This document shows positions 11,600 through 20,244 of a stretch of DNA of 64,000 nucleotides, in pieces. Source of the DNA: Pseudomonas massiliensis. GTDB taxonomy: Bacteria > Pseudomonadota > Gammaproteobacteria > Pseudomonadales > Pseudomonadaceae. The stretch is taken from NCBI RefSeq assembly GCF_000826105.1, contig NZ_CCYK01000007.1:186001-250000 (forward strand). The letters run 5' to 3'. The stretch's first letter is position 1. Each line of letters begins with the position of its first letter. The position numbers and the translations under genes were made by a program. A model generated the notes under the pieces. That model was not told where the DNA came from. It was given only the letters and a program-made list of their open reading frames with translations, and did not search any database.

Positions 11600-11663
11600 A
11601 ATCGCCCGTGTTCGGCGGCATATCTGTTTCATCGCCCCAGGCGGCGCGGCCCGTGCTGCTGCC

Positions 11664-11692
11664 TGTCACCGGGGGCCGGGTGTGGTTATAAT
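11664..11692 (+). promoter_or_regulatory. Likely promoter of the ribF-ileS operon
   Basis: A perfect -10 TATAAT at 11687-11692 with only a weak -35 (TGTCAC at 11664-11669, 17-base spacing). Initiation near 11699 would leave almost no leader for the in-frame ATG at 11703 but about 20 bases for the ATG at 11721, which helps choose the ribF start. Confidence 0.55.
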
Positions 11693-11720
11693 CGCTGACT
11701 TTATGATCAAGAAGCGCGCT

Positions 11721-12647
11721 ATGCAGCTGGTTCGAGGTTTACACAACCTGCGCCCCCGTCACCGGGGCTGTGTCGCCACCATCGGCAATTTCGACGGCGT
11801 GCACCGTGGCCACCAGGCCATTCTCAAGCGCTTGCGCGAGCGAGCACTGGAACTGGGCGTGCCCAGCTGCGTGGTGATCTTCGAGCCGCAGCCGCGAGAG
11901 TATTTCAGCCCCGAGACGGCACCGGCCCGCCTGACCCGATTGCGCGACAAGCTCGAGCTGCTGGCCGCCGAAGGCATCGACCGGGTGCTCTGTCTTGCGT
12001 TCAATCAGCGCCTGCGCGGCCTCAGCGCCGCCGAGTTCGTCGATACCATTCTGGTCCAGGGTCTTGGCGTGCGACACCTCGAAGTAGGGGACGATTTTCG
12101 CTTCGGCTGTGACCGCCTGGGCGACTTCGCCTTCCTTACCGAGGCTGGCCAGCGCCATGGCTTCACCCTGGAAGCGGCCCGAACCGTGGAAGAAGCGGGC
12201 GTACGGGTCAGTAGCACCCAGATACGCCTCGCCCTGGCCGCGGCGGACTTTCCCCAGGCCGAGCGCTTGCTGGGGCGGCCATATCGCATCGAGGGCCGTG
12301 TGCTGCACGGGCAGAAACTGGCCCGGCAACTGGGCTGGCCCACGGCGAACGTGCAGCTGAAGCGTCGCCGGGTGCCTTTTACCGGGGTTTACCTGGTCAG
12401 CGTTGAGCGGGATGGACGCGCCTGGCCGGGAGTAGCCAACATCGGGGTGCGTCCGACAGTAGCGGGAGATGGCCGTCCCCACCTGGAAGTACACCTGCTG
12501 GACTTCGCTGGCGATCTGTATGGCCGGCATTTGACGGTGGAGTTCCACCACAAGCTGCGTGATGAGCAGCGTTTCGCCTCGCTGGAGGCGCTGAAGTCGG
12601 CGATCGACGCGGACGTCGCCGCCGCCCGTGCCCATTGGCAGGGCTAA
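11721..12647 (+). CDS. ribF: Bifunctional riboflavin kinase / FAD synthetase
   Basis: 308 aa from the chosen ATG (MQLVRGLHNL); an in-frame ATG at 11703 is possible but lies too close to the predicted transcription start. The N-terminal nucleotidyltransferase domain has CVATIGNFDGVHRGHQ and the VRVSSTQIR segment; the C-terminal flavokinase domain has LGWPTANVQL and GVYLV. It converts riboflavin to FMN and then FAD. First gene of a compact operon; ileS begins 21 bases downstream. Confidence 0.95.
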   Translation: MQLVRGLHNLRPRHRGCVATIGNFDGVHRGHQAILKRLRERALELGVPSCVVIFEPQPREYFSPETAPARLTRLRDKLELLAAEGIDRVLCLAFNQRLRGLSAAEFVDTILVQGLGVRHLEVGDDFRFGCDRLGDFAFLTEAGQRHGFTLEAARTVEEAGVRVSSTQIRLALAAADFPQAERLLGRPYRIEGRVLHGQKLARQLGWPTANVQLKRRRVPFTGVYLVSVERDGRAWPGVANIGVRPTVAGDGRPHLEVHLLDFAGDLYGRHLTVEFHHKLRDEQRFASLEALKSAIDADVAAARAHWQG

Positions 12648-12668
12648 CCGCCTAATGAAGAGCCTGAA

Positions 12669-15500
12669 ATGACCGATTACAAAGCCACGCTAAACCTTCC
12701 GGACACCGCCTTCCCCATGAAGGCCGGCCTGCCCCAGCGCGAGCCGCAGATACTGCAGCGCTGGGACAGCATTGGCCTGTACCAGAAGCTGCGTGAGATT
12801 GGCAAGGATCGGCCCAAGTTCGTGCTTCACGACGGCCCGCCCTACGCCAACGGCAGCATTCACATCGGTCATGCCGTCAACAAGATTCTCAAGGACATGA
12901 TCATCCGTTCCCGCACCCTGGCCGGCTATGACGCCCCCTACGTGCCGGGCTGGGATTGCCATGGCCTGCCCATCGAGCACAAGGTCGAGGTCACCCACGG
13001 CAAGGGCCTGCCCGCGGACAAGACTCGCGAACTGTGCCGTGCCTATGCCGCCGAGCAGATCGAAGAGCAGAAAGCCGGGTTCATCCGCCTGGGCGTGCTC
13101 GGTGACTGGTCCAATCCCTACAAGACCATGAGTTTCGTCAACGAGGCCGGGGAGATCCGTGCCCTGGCTGAAATGGTCCGCAATGGCTTCGTGTTCAAGG
13201 GCCTCAAGCCGGTGAACTGGTGCTTCGACTGCGGCTCGGCCTTGGCCGAGGCGGAAGTGGAGTACGCGGACAAGAAATCCTCCACCATCGATGTGGCCTT
13301 CCCGGTGGCCGACCAGGCCGCGCTGGCCGACGCCTTCGGCCTGCCGGGCCTGGAAAAGCCCGCCGCCATCGTGATCTGGACCACCACCCCCTGGACTATC
13401 CCGGCCAACCAGGCCTTGAACGTGCATCCCGAGTTCACCTACGCCCTGGTGGACGTGGGCGATCGCCTGCTGGTGCTGGCCGAGGAGCTGGTGGAGAGCT
13501 GCCTGCAGCGCTACGGTCGCGAGGGGCATATCGTGGCCCGCGCAGCGGGCGCGGCCTTGGAGAAGATCCACTTCCACCACCCCTTCTACGAGCGGTTGTC
13601 GCCGGTCTACCTGGCCGAGTACGTCGAGCTGGGCGCGGGCACCGGCGTGGTTCACTCGGCGCCGGCCTATGGCGAGGACGACTTCGTCACCTGCAAGCGC
13701 TACGGCATGCACAACGATGACATCCTCACGCCCGTGCAGAGCAACGGCGTCTACGTGGACAGCCTGCCGTTCTTCGGTGGCCAGTTCATCTGGAAGGCCG
13801 GCGCGGCCATCATCGACAAGCTGGCCGAGGTGGGTGCGCTGATGCGCAGCGAAACCATCAGCCACAGCTACATGCACTGCTGGCGCCACAAAACCCCTTT
13901 GATCTACCGCGCCACCGCGCAGTGGTTCGTAGGCATGGACAAGCAACCGGTCAGCGGCGACACCCTGCGGGTGCGCGCGCTCAAGGCCATCGAGCAAACC
14001 CGCTTCGTGCCGGACTGGGGCCAGGCGCGGCTGCACTCGATGATCGCCAACCGTCCGGACTGGTGCATCTCCCGCCAGCGCAACTGGGGCGTGCCGATCC
14101 CGTTCTTCCTGCACAAGCAAACCGGCGAGCTGCACCCGCGTACCGTCGAGCTGATGGAAGCCGTGGCCCAGAGAGTGGAGCAGGAAGGCATCGAGGCCTG
14201 GTTCAAGCTGGACGCCAGCGAACTGCTGGGCGCCGAGGCGGCCGACTACGAGAAGATCAGCGACACCCTGGACGTGTGGTTCGATTCCGGCACCACCCAT
14301 TGGCATGTGCTGCGTGGTTCCCACCCCATGGGCCACGAGCAGGGGCCACGCGCTGACCTGTACCTGGAAGGCAGCGACCAGCACCGCGGCTGGTTCCACT
14401 CTTCGCTGCTCACCGGCTGCGCCATCGACGACCACGCGCCCTATCGAGAGCTGCTCACCCATGGCTTCACCGTGGACGAGAACGGCCGCAAGATGTCCAA
14501 ATCCCTGGGCAACACGGTGGCGCCGCAGAAGGTCAGCGATACCCTGGGCGCGGACATCATGCGCCTGTGGGTGGCGTCCACGGACTACTCCGGCGAAATG
14601 GCGGTGTCCGAGCAGATTCTCCAGCGCAGCGCCGACGCCTACCGGCGTATCCGTAATACCGCGCGCTTCCTGCTCTCCAACCTCAGCGGCTTCGACCCGG
14701 CCCAGCACCTGTTGCCGCCGGAAAGCATGCTGGCCCTGGACCGTTGGGCGGTAGACCGTACCCTGTTGCTGCAGCGCGAGCTGGAAGAGCACTACCAGGC
14801 CTATCGTTTCTGGAACGTGTACTCCAAGGTGCACAACTTCTGCGTGCAGGAGCTGGGCGGCTTCTACCTGGACATCATCAAGGACCGTCAGTACACCACC
14901 CCGGCGGACAGCATCGCTCGCCGCTCCTGCCAGACGGCCCTGTTTCACATCGCCGAGGCCCTGGTGCGCTGGATCGCCCCGATCCTGGCGTTCACCGCCG
15001 ACGAGATCTGGGAATACCTGCCGGGCGAGCGCAACGAGTCGGTCATGCTCAATGGCGCCTACGCCGGCCTGAGCGAGCTGCCGGAAGGCTTCGAGCTCGA
15101 TCGTGAGTTCTGGGAAAGCGTGATGGCCGTGAAGGCTTCGGTCAACAAGGAGCTGGAAAACCAGCGCGCCGCCAAGGCCATCGGCGGCAACCTGCAGGCC
15201 GAAGTCACTCTCTACGCCGACGACAGCGTCCAGGGCGACCTGGGCAAGCTGGGCAACGAGCTGCGGTTCGTGCTCATCACTTCCAAGGCCACCCTGGCCC
15301 CCTTGGCCGCCGCGCCGGCCGACGCGGTCACCACCGAGGTGGCGGGCCTGAAGCTCAAGGTAGTCAAGTCCGCCCACGGCAAGTGCGCCCGTTGCTGGCA
15401 CTTCGTGGAAGACGTGGGCGCCAATCCGGCACACCCTGACATCTGCGGCCGTTGCGTGACCAACCTCAGTGGTAGTGGCGAGGAGCGTCACTATGCCTAA
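12669..15500 (+). CDS. ileS: Isoleucyl-tRNA synthetase
   Basis: 943 aa class I synthetase. The HIGH motif is at residues 65-68 (IHIGHAV) and KMSKS at 608-612; the CP1 editing domain lies between ([11 protein letters not shown]). The C-terminal zinc site has two pairs, CARC and CGRC, about residues 907-930. This is the ordinary bacterial (mupirocin-sensitive type) form by its length and zinc tail. Its stop overlaps the lspA start by 8 bases, so the two are translationally coupled. Confidence 0.98.
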   Translation: MTDYKATLNLPDTAFPMKAGLPQREPQILQRWDSIGLYQKLREIGKDRPKFVLHDGPPYANGSIHIGHAVNKILKDMIIRSRTLAGYDAPYVPGWDCHGLPIEHKVEVTHGKGLPADKTRELCRAYAAEQIEEQKAGFIRLGVLGDWSNPYKTMSFVNEAGEIRALAEMVRNGFVFKGLKPVNWCFDCGSALAEAEVEYADKKSSTIDVAFPVADQAALADAFGLPGLEKPAAIVIWTTTPWTIPANQALNVHPEFTYALVDVGDRLLVLAEELVESCLQRYGREGHIVARAAGAALEKIHFHHPFYERLSPVYLAEYVELGAGTGVVHSAPAYGEDDFVTCKRYGMHNDDILTPVQSNGVYVDSLPFFGGQFIWKAGAAIIDKLAEVGALMRSETISHSYMHCWRHKTPLIYRATAQWFVGMDKQPVSGDTLRVRALKAIEQTRFVPDWGQARLHSMIANRPDWCISRQRNWGVPIPFFLHKQTGELHPRTVELMEAVAQRVEQEGIEAWFKLDASELLGAEAADYEKISDTLDVWFDSGTTHWHVLRGSHPMGHEQGPRADLYLEGSDQHRGWFHSSLLTGCAIDDHAPYRELLTHGFTVDENGRKMSKSLGNTVAPQKVSDTLGADIMRLWVASTDYSGEMAVSEQILQRSADAYRRIRNTARFLLSNLSGFDPAQHLLPPESMLALDRWAVDRTLLLQRELEEHYQAYRFWNVYSKVHNFCVQELGGFYLDIIKDRQYTTPADSIARRSCQTALFHIAEALVRWIAPILAFTADEIWEYLPGERNESVMLNGAYAGLSELPEGFELDREFWESVMAVKASVNKELENQRAAKAIGGNLQAEVTLYADDSVQGDLGKLGNELRFVLITSKATLAPLAAAPADAVTTEVAGLKLKVVKSAHGKCARCWHFVEDVGANPAHPDICGRCVTNLSGSGEERHYA

Positions 15501-16005
15501 CGCGGCAGGGCGCTTCGGGCGCCTGGGGTGGCTGTGGCTCAGCGTGCTGGTGGTGGCGCTGGACCAGGCCAGCAAGTGGTACTTCGAGCACACCCTTGAG
15601 CTGTACCAGCAGATCGTGGTCATTCCGGACTACTTCAGCTGGACCCTGGCCTACAACACCGGGGCGGCGTTCAGCTTCCTGGCCGACAGCTCCGGCTGGC
15701 AGCGCTGGCTGTTCGCGCTCATTGCCGTGGTGGTCAGCGCCGTGCTGATCGTCTGGCTCAAGCGCCTGGGGCGCGCCGACACCTGGCTGGCCATCGCGCT
15801 GGCCCTGGTGCTCGGCGGTGCCCTGGGCAACCTGTACGACCGTATCGTACTGGGCCATGTCATCGACTTCGTGCTGGTGCACTGGGAACGCCGCTGGTAC
15901 TTCCCGGCGTTCAACCTGGCCGACAGCGCCATTACCGTGGGCGCGGTGATGCTGGCCCTGGACATGTTCAAGAGCAAGAAAAGCGGAGAAGCCGTCCATG
16001 ACTGA
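15493..16005 (+). CDS. lspA: Lipoprotein signal peptidase (SPase II)
   Basis: The start is the ATG at 15493 inside the ileS end, preceded by GGCGAGGAG; the frame is open a little further upstream. The 170-aa protein has four membrane segments and the two catalytic aspartates in [15 protein letters not shown] and FNLADSAI. It removes signal peptides from prolipoproteins, which here would include BamD. It overlaps fkpB by 8 bases. Confidence 0.96.
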   Translation: MPNAAGRFGRLGWLWLSVLVVALDQASKWYFEHTLELYQQIVVIPDYFSWTLAYNTGAAFSFLADSSGWQRWLFALIAVVVSAVLIVWLKRLGRADTWLAIALALVLGGALGNLYDRIVLGHVIDFVLVHWERRWYFPAFNLADSAITVGAVMLALDMFKSKKSGEAVHD

Positions 16006-16435
16006 CGTACGCATCGGGCAGCACACCGAAGTGACCCTTCACTTCGCGCTGCACCTGGAAGACGGCAACACCGTGGACAGCACTTTCGACAAGGCGCCGG
16101 CCACCTTCAAGGTCGGCGATGGCAACCTGCTGCCCGGCTTCGAGAACGCCCTGTTCGGCCTCAAGGCCGGTGACAGACGCGACCTGACCGTGCTGCCGGA
16201 AAACGCCTTCGGCCAGCCCAACCCGCAGAACGTGCAGGTCATGCCGCGCAATCAGTTCGAGGGCATGGAGCTGGCCGAGGGGCTGCTGGTGATTTTCAAC
16301 GACGCAGCCAATACCGAACTGCCCGGTATCGTCAAAGCCTTCGACGACCAGCACGTGACGGTGGACTTCAACCATCCCCTGGCTGGCAAGACCCTGCGGT
16401 TCGAAGTCCAGATCATCGACGTTCGGGCGCTTTGA
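15998..16435 (+). CDS. fkpB: FKBP-type peptidyl-prolyl isomerase (SlpA/FkpB)
   Basis: 145 aa with a minimal FKBP fold carrying an insert-in-flap domain: the start [25 protein letters not shown] and the [13 protein letters not shown] segment match SlpA. Soluble and cytoplasmic; gives isomerase and chaperone activity. Its start overlaps lspA, and the ispH ATG follows after 35 bases, the ileS-lspA-fkpB-ispH order conserved in proteobacteria. Confidence 0.93.
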   Translation: MTDVRIGQHTEVTLHFALHLEDGNTVDSTFDKAPATFKVGDGNLLPGFENALFGLKAGDRRDLTVLPENAFGQPNPQNVQVMPRNQFEGMELAEGLLVIFNDAANTELPGIVKAFDDQHVTVDFNHPLAGKTLRFEVQIIDVRAL

Positions 16436-16470
16436 GCCCAGTACACCGGCGCAGCGCCGGGGAGCCTTGC

Positions 16471-17418
16471 ATGCACATCAAACTCGCCAACCCCCGTGGC
16501 TTCTGCGCCGGCGTGGACCGGGCCATCGAGATCGTCAACCGCGCGCTGGAAGTGTTCGGGCCGCCGATCTACGTCCGCCATGAAGTGGTCCACAACAAGT
16601 TCGTGGTGGAAGACCTGCGCAGTCGCGGGGCGATCTTCGTCGAAGAACTCGATCAGGTACCGGATAACGTCATCGTCATCTTCAGCGCCCATGGCGTCTC
16701 CCAGGCCGTGCGCCAGGAAGCGGCCGGCCGCGGCCTGAAGGTATTCGACGCCACATGCCCGCTGGTGACCAAGGTCCACATCGAGGTGGCGCGCTACAGC
16801 CGTGACGGGCGGGAGACTATCCTGATCGGGCATGCAGGCCACCCCGAAGTGGAAGGCACCATGGGCCAGTACGACGCCAGCAACGGCGGCGCCATCTATC
16901 TGGTCGAAGACGAGGCCGACGTGGCCAGGCTGCAGGTGCAGGACCCGGACAACCTCGCCTTCGTGACCCAGACCACGCTGTCGATGGATGACACCAGCCG
17001 CGTGATCGACGCCCTGCGCGCGCGCTTCCCCAAGATCGGCGGGCCGCGCAAGGATGACATCTGCTACGCCACTCAGAACCGCCAGGACGCGGTCAAGCAA
17101 TTGGCCGACGAGTGCGATGTGGTGCTGGTAGTGGGCAGCCCGAACAGCTCCAACTCCAACCGCCTGCGCGAACTGGCCGAGCGCATGGGCACCCCGGCCT
17201 ACCTGATCGACGGCGCCGAAGACCTGCAGCAAGGCTGGTTCGATGCTGTGGGCAGGGTGGGCATCACCGCCGGAGCCTCGGCCCCCGAAGTGCTGGTGCG
17301 AGGAGTGATCGAGCAACTCCAGGCCTGGGGCGCTACCGGAGCGGACGAACTGGCCGGCCGCGAGGAAAACATTACCTTCTCCATGCCCAAGGAGCTGCGG
17401 GTCAAGACCCTCGGCTAG
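16471..17418 (+). CDS. ispH: 4-hydroxy-3-methylbut-2-enyl diphosphate reductase
   Basis: 315 aa from the ATG at 16471, preceded by GGGGAGCC. The three iron-sulfur cluster cysteines are C12 ([10 protein letters not shown]), C96 ([11 protein letters not shown]) and C198 ([11 protein letters not shown]). It makes isopentenyl and dimethylallyl diphosphate in the last step of the MEP pathway, which feeds ispB upstream. Last gene of the ribF operon; its end is convergent with fimT, whose stop is 4 bases inside. Confidence 0.97.
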   Translation: MHIKLANPRGFCAGVDRAIEIVNRALEVFGPPIYVRHEVVHNKFVVEDLRSRGAIFVEELDQVPDNVIVIFSAHGVSQAVRQEAAGRGLKVFDATCPLVTKVHIEVARYSRDGRETILIGHAGHPEVEGTMGQYDASNGGAIYLVEDEADVARLQVQDPDNLAFVTQTTLSMDDTSRVIDALRARFPKIGGPRKDDICYATQNRQDAVKQLADECDVVLVVGSPNSSNSNRLRELAERMGTPAYLIDGAEDLQQGWFDAVGRVGITAGASAPEVLVRGVIEQLQAWGATGADELAGREENITFSMPKELRVKTLG

Positions 17419-17945
17419 GCAGGGCACAGTGGCGTGGGCGGGCCTTCCCGGGTGATGCGAACCCGCCCGGTGCGGGCTACCACTACGCGCCGGTGAGCCT
17501 CGTTGTCAGCTTCGCACAGATGAAAGGTGCCCGCCAGGGCACCCCGGTTGGGCAGGCGCGGCACACCCAGGTAATCGAACGCCAGTTGCTCGCGCAGGTT
17601 CTGGGTAGCCGCTACTCGCACCGAAGCATCGCCCAGCCGCTGCACCACCACGGGGTTGCTCGGGTCTGTCACTCCCTTGCCGCTTTCGTCCACCACCATT
17701 CGCCAACCCTTGGCCCAGTCTCCGTCCAGCGGGTGGACTATCACGCTGCGGTTGCGCTGGACAGCCTCCAGCCTGGCGCTGCGCAAATCACTGGCCAGTT
17801 CATGGGCGAACGCCAGGCGCCGCTGCTCGGCGATCAACCCGGAAAAACCGGGGGCCAGCCACTGGGCTAATATCGCTAGCACGGCGAGGGTAATCAAAAG
17901 GTCGAACAGGCTCAGGCCGCGGCAGGCCTTGAAGGCGCTAGGCAT
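17415..17945 (-). CDS. fimT: FimT-type minor pilin (GspH/FimT family)
   Basis: The start at 17945 is preferred because AAGGA sits 8 bases upstream; the ATG at 17951 would be only 2 bases from it. The 176-aa prepilin has a short basic leader ending CRG, then [18 protein letters not shown]; mature residue 5 is Asp where pilins normally have Glu. The C-terminus carries [12 protein letters not shown], fitting the GRxR motif that in Legionella FimT binds DNA during natural transformation. FimU next door lacks it. It is divergent from fimU, so regulated apart from the minor-pilin operon. Confidence 0.8.
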   Translation of the reverse strand: MPSAFKACRGLSLFDLLITLAVLAILAQWLAPGFSGLIAEQRRLAFAHELASDLRSARLEAVQRNRSVIVHPLDGDWAKGWRMVVDESGKGVTDPSNPVVVQRLGDASVRVAATQNLREQLAFDYLGVPRLPNRGALAGTFHLCEADNEAHRRVVVARTGRVRITREGPPTPLCPA

Positions 17946-18081
17946 TGTCATCTTCCTTGATATTTTTTCCCGGGTCAGCGCGTCCGATGCGCTGGTTCTG
18001 CACTCATAACGGTATATGCTTTGCCCCAGAAGTCCGACGCCGGGGCTGGAGCATGTTCGGCGCGTCGAGGTGGAGACTGCA

Positions 18082-18564
18082 ATGCGTCAAGGTATCAAGG
18101 GATTTACGCTGATCGAGCTGCTGGTCACCGTGGCGGTCATGGTCATCGCCGTGACCGTGCTGGTGCCCTCGTTCACCACGTTGATCGCCCGCAACCGCGC
18201 CGACGCGGACATGGCCGAGATCGCCCGGGCGCTGGGGTATGCGCGGCTGGAAGCCATCGACCAGGGCGTGCGGGTAAGGGTGATGCCGGTGCCGGGGCAA
18301 CTATGGGCCGGGCAGATGCAGGTCATGCCACTGAAGCCAAATGGCGATCTGGCCCTTTCGCCGCTGCGGATGCTTCCCGCCTTGTCTGGTAGCGCGGTCC
18401 TGGGCGTGACCGCCAATGCCAGTACCCCAGAGTATGTTGAGTTCAACAGCCTGGGCTCCCTAGCGTCCGCGTATCCAGTCAGCTTCGTCTACACCAATGG
18501 CAATCAGAACCGCACATTGTTGGTATGCGTGAATGGCCGCGTGGTCCTGGGTGGTAACTGCTGA
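18082..18564 (+). CDS. fimU: Type IV pilus minor pilin FimU
   Basis: 160 aa from the ATG at 18082. The prepilin signature [26 protein letters not shown] gives a PilD cleavage site and Glu5; the C-terminal domain is of GspH type with Cys near the end (VCVNGRVVLGGNC). It is a tip-priming minor pilin acting with PilV, PilW, PilX and PilE. First gene of the operon; the stop overlaps the pilV start (TGATG). Confidence 0.88.
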   Translation: MRQGIKGFTLIELLVTVAVMVIAVTVLVPSFTTLIARNRADADMAEIARALGYARLEAIDQGVRVRVMPVPGQLWAGQMQVMPLKPNGDLALSPLRMLPALSGSAVLGVTANASTPEYVEFNSLGSLASAYPVSFVYTNGNQNRTLLVCVNGRVVLGGNC

Positions 18565-19040
18565 TGAAGGGCCAGGCTGGGGTTTCCCTGATCGAGGTAC
18601 TGGTGGCGCTGCTCATCATGACCTTGGCATTGCTCGGCGCGGCCGCCTTGCAGGTGAATTCGCTGAAGTACACCGACAGCGCCAGGCTGCGTACTCAGGC
18701 CAGCTTCGTCGCCTACGACATGATGGAGCGCATCCGGGCCAACAATGGGGTCAATTACACCTTGGCCAACCTTGGCTCGGCGCCCGCCTCGGGTAGCGCG
18801 ACCGACCCGAAGATCCAGGACCTGTTCGATTTCGGCCAGAACGTTACCGCCATGGGCGGCACTGCGGCCTCGATCACTTTGGTCAATTCCGTATACACCG
18901 TGTCCATTACTTGGGATGACAGCCGCGCGGGTTCCATGTACAGCAGCGACAACTCGGCGGGCACGGGCGCCAGCACGCAAACCTTCACCCTTACCAGCCG
19001 AGTGGCGGCGCCCGCCACTGCCGGGGCGGCCGCCCAATGA
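18564..19040 (+). CDS. pilV: Type IV pilus minor pilin PilV
   Basis: 158 aa with the prepilin motif QAG|VSLIEVLVALLIMTLALLG, a mature Val1 and Glu5, and then the PilV-typical QVNSLKYTDSARLRTQASFVAYDMMERIRAN, in which a conserved DMMERIRAN stretch marks the family. Translationally coupled to fimU upstream and to pilW downstream (ATGA overlap). Confidence 0.92.
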   Translation: MKGQAGVSLIEVLVALLIMTLALLGAAALQVNSLKYTDSARLRTQASFVAYDMMERIRANNGVNYTLANLGSAPASGSATDPKIQDLFDFGQNVTAMGGTAASITLVNSVYTVSITWDDSRAGSMYSSDNSAGTGASTQTFTLTSRVAAPATAGAAAQ

Positions 19041-19759
19041 AACGTCAGCAGCAGGGCCTCAGCCTGATCGAACTCATGGTGTCCATGGCCCTTGGCCTGG
19101 TCATTGTGCTGGGGGTGACCCAGGCATTCCTTTCGGCCAAGAACACCTACCTGACCCAGAACGCATCGTCCACCATGCAGGAAGATGCCCGCTACCTGCT
19201 CACCCGGATGACCCAGGAAATCCGCATGGCGGGAATGTTCGGTTGCCTGGCGACCATCACCCCGCCGCCCAACAACCCCGAGGTGTTCACGGCGGCGCAA
19301 GCCACGCCCATTTCCTGGACGCTGGATAACAGCAACGGTAACCGCCTGATGCTGGTCACCGCCGACGTGGGCAGCGCGGGCACGGTGCCCACCTGGACGG
19401 TACTGTCGGACTGTTTGACCACGGCTACTGCCTACAATGGCGCGGCCACCCCTGCCAGCGGGCAGTTGGCTTTCCCGTTGCGGCAGGTGTATTACTCGTT
19501 CAAGAACAACACCATCTATACCGGCGCGGTCGGCGCCCAGCAGCCTCTGATCAGCAATGTCAGCGAATTCACCGTGATGTTCGGTCTTGCCGCGGACGCA
19601 ACCAGCGCATCGGTCACTAGCTATGTAGCCACCCCCGCCACGGCGCAGATGCCGTTCATCCGTACCGTTCGCCTGAGCTTGAAGATGACCGACCCCAACG
19701 GCCGCACCCGGGACCAGACTTACTCGGTGGTCGCGGCCCTGCGTAACCGTTTGCAATGA
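19037..19759 (+). CDS. pilW: Type IV pilus minor pilin PilW
   Basis: 240 aa. The prepilin motif QQG|LSLIELMVSMALGLVIVLG has Glu5 and is followed by the PilW stretch STMQEDARYLLTRMTQEIRMAGMFGC. It is the largest minor pilin after PilX/PilY1 association and links PilX-PilY1 to the tip complex in P. aeruginosa. Starts at an ATGA overlap with pilV and ends in an ATGA overlap with pilX. Confidence 0.92.
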   Translation: MKRQQQGLSLIELMVSMALGLVIVLGVTQAFLSAKNTYLTQNASSTMQEDARYLLTRMTQEIRMAGMFGCLATITPPPNNPEVFTAAQATPISWTLDNSNGNRLMLVTADVGSAGTVPTWTVLSDCLTTATAYNGAATPASGQLAFPLRQVYYSFKNNTIYTGAVGAQQPLISNVSEFTVMFGLAADATSASVTSYVATPATAQMPFIRTVRLSLKMTDPNGRTRDQTYSVVAALRNRLQ

Positions 19760-20244
19760 GGACGCGAGCGATGGCCCCCCGTTTCAACTCGCCCCGAAGC
19801 CAGCAAGGTGGCATGGCGCTGATCGTGGCCCTGATTTTCCTCATGCTGCTGACGCTGCTGGGCCTCAACTCCATGCAGAACGCAACCCTGCAGGAAAAGA
19901 TGAGCAACAGCGTGCAGTTCCGCAACCAGTCGTTCCAGCTGGCCGAGGCGGCGCTCCGGGTAGGCGAGGGCGCGGTTTCCGCGGCCACCTTCAATATGGC
20001 CCTGTGTGCCAGCCCCGCCGCCTGCGCGCCGCCGGATGGGTCCAGCGTGACGGCCGCGGGGAATGCCACCTATGTCACCTGGGTAAGCGCGGGGGAGGGC
20101 AGCCTGTACGCCATCCAGCGTATCGGTGCCACCACCGGGGCTGTGTGGATCAGTGGACAGTCGGCCACGCTGTACCGAATCACCGGGGTCGGCATCGTTG
20201 GCAATGCCCGTACCGTGCTGGAGAGCATCTATGCGAAATATTGA
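19756..20244 (+). CDS. pilX: Type IV pilus minor pilin PilX
   Basis: 162 aa; an alternative ATG at 19771 would shorten the leader by 5 residues. The leader ends QQGG and the mature protein starts MALIVALIFLMLLTLLGLNSMQNATLQEKM, so position 5 is Val not Glu; loss of Glu5 is characteristic of GspK/PilX-type subunits that sit first at the tip. Cys residues in the LCASPAACAPP stretch may pair. PilY1 starts 14 bases inside the end of this gene. Confidence 0.9.
   Translation: MRTRAMAPRFNSPRSQQGGMALIVALIFLMLLTLLGLNSMQNATLQEKMSNSVQFRNQSFQLAEAALRVGEGAVSAATFNMALCASPAACAPPDGSSVTAAGNATYVTWVSAGEGSLYAIQRIGATTGAVWISGQSATLYRITGVGIVGNARTVLESIYAKY

Noticed and set aside
9938..11632. A 564-codon frame opposite murJ.
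   Set aside because: Shadow frame with a Gln/His/Gly-rich translation typical of reversed hydrophobic coding sequence.
12690..15623. A 977-codon open frame on the minus strand opposite ileS.
   Set aside because: It mirrors ileS codon by codon, as expected in GC-rich coding DNA, has no recognisable domain, and lacks a good ribosome binding site.
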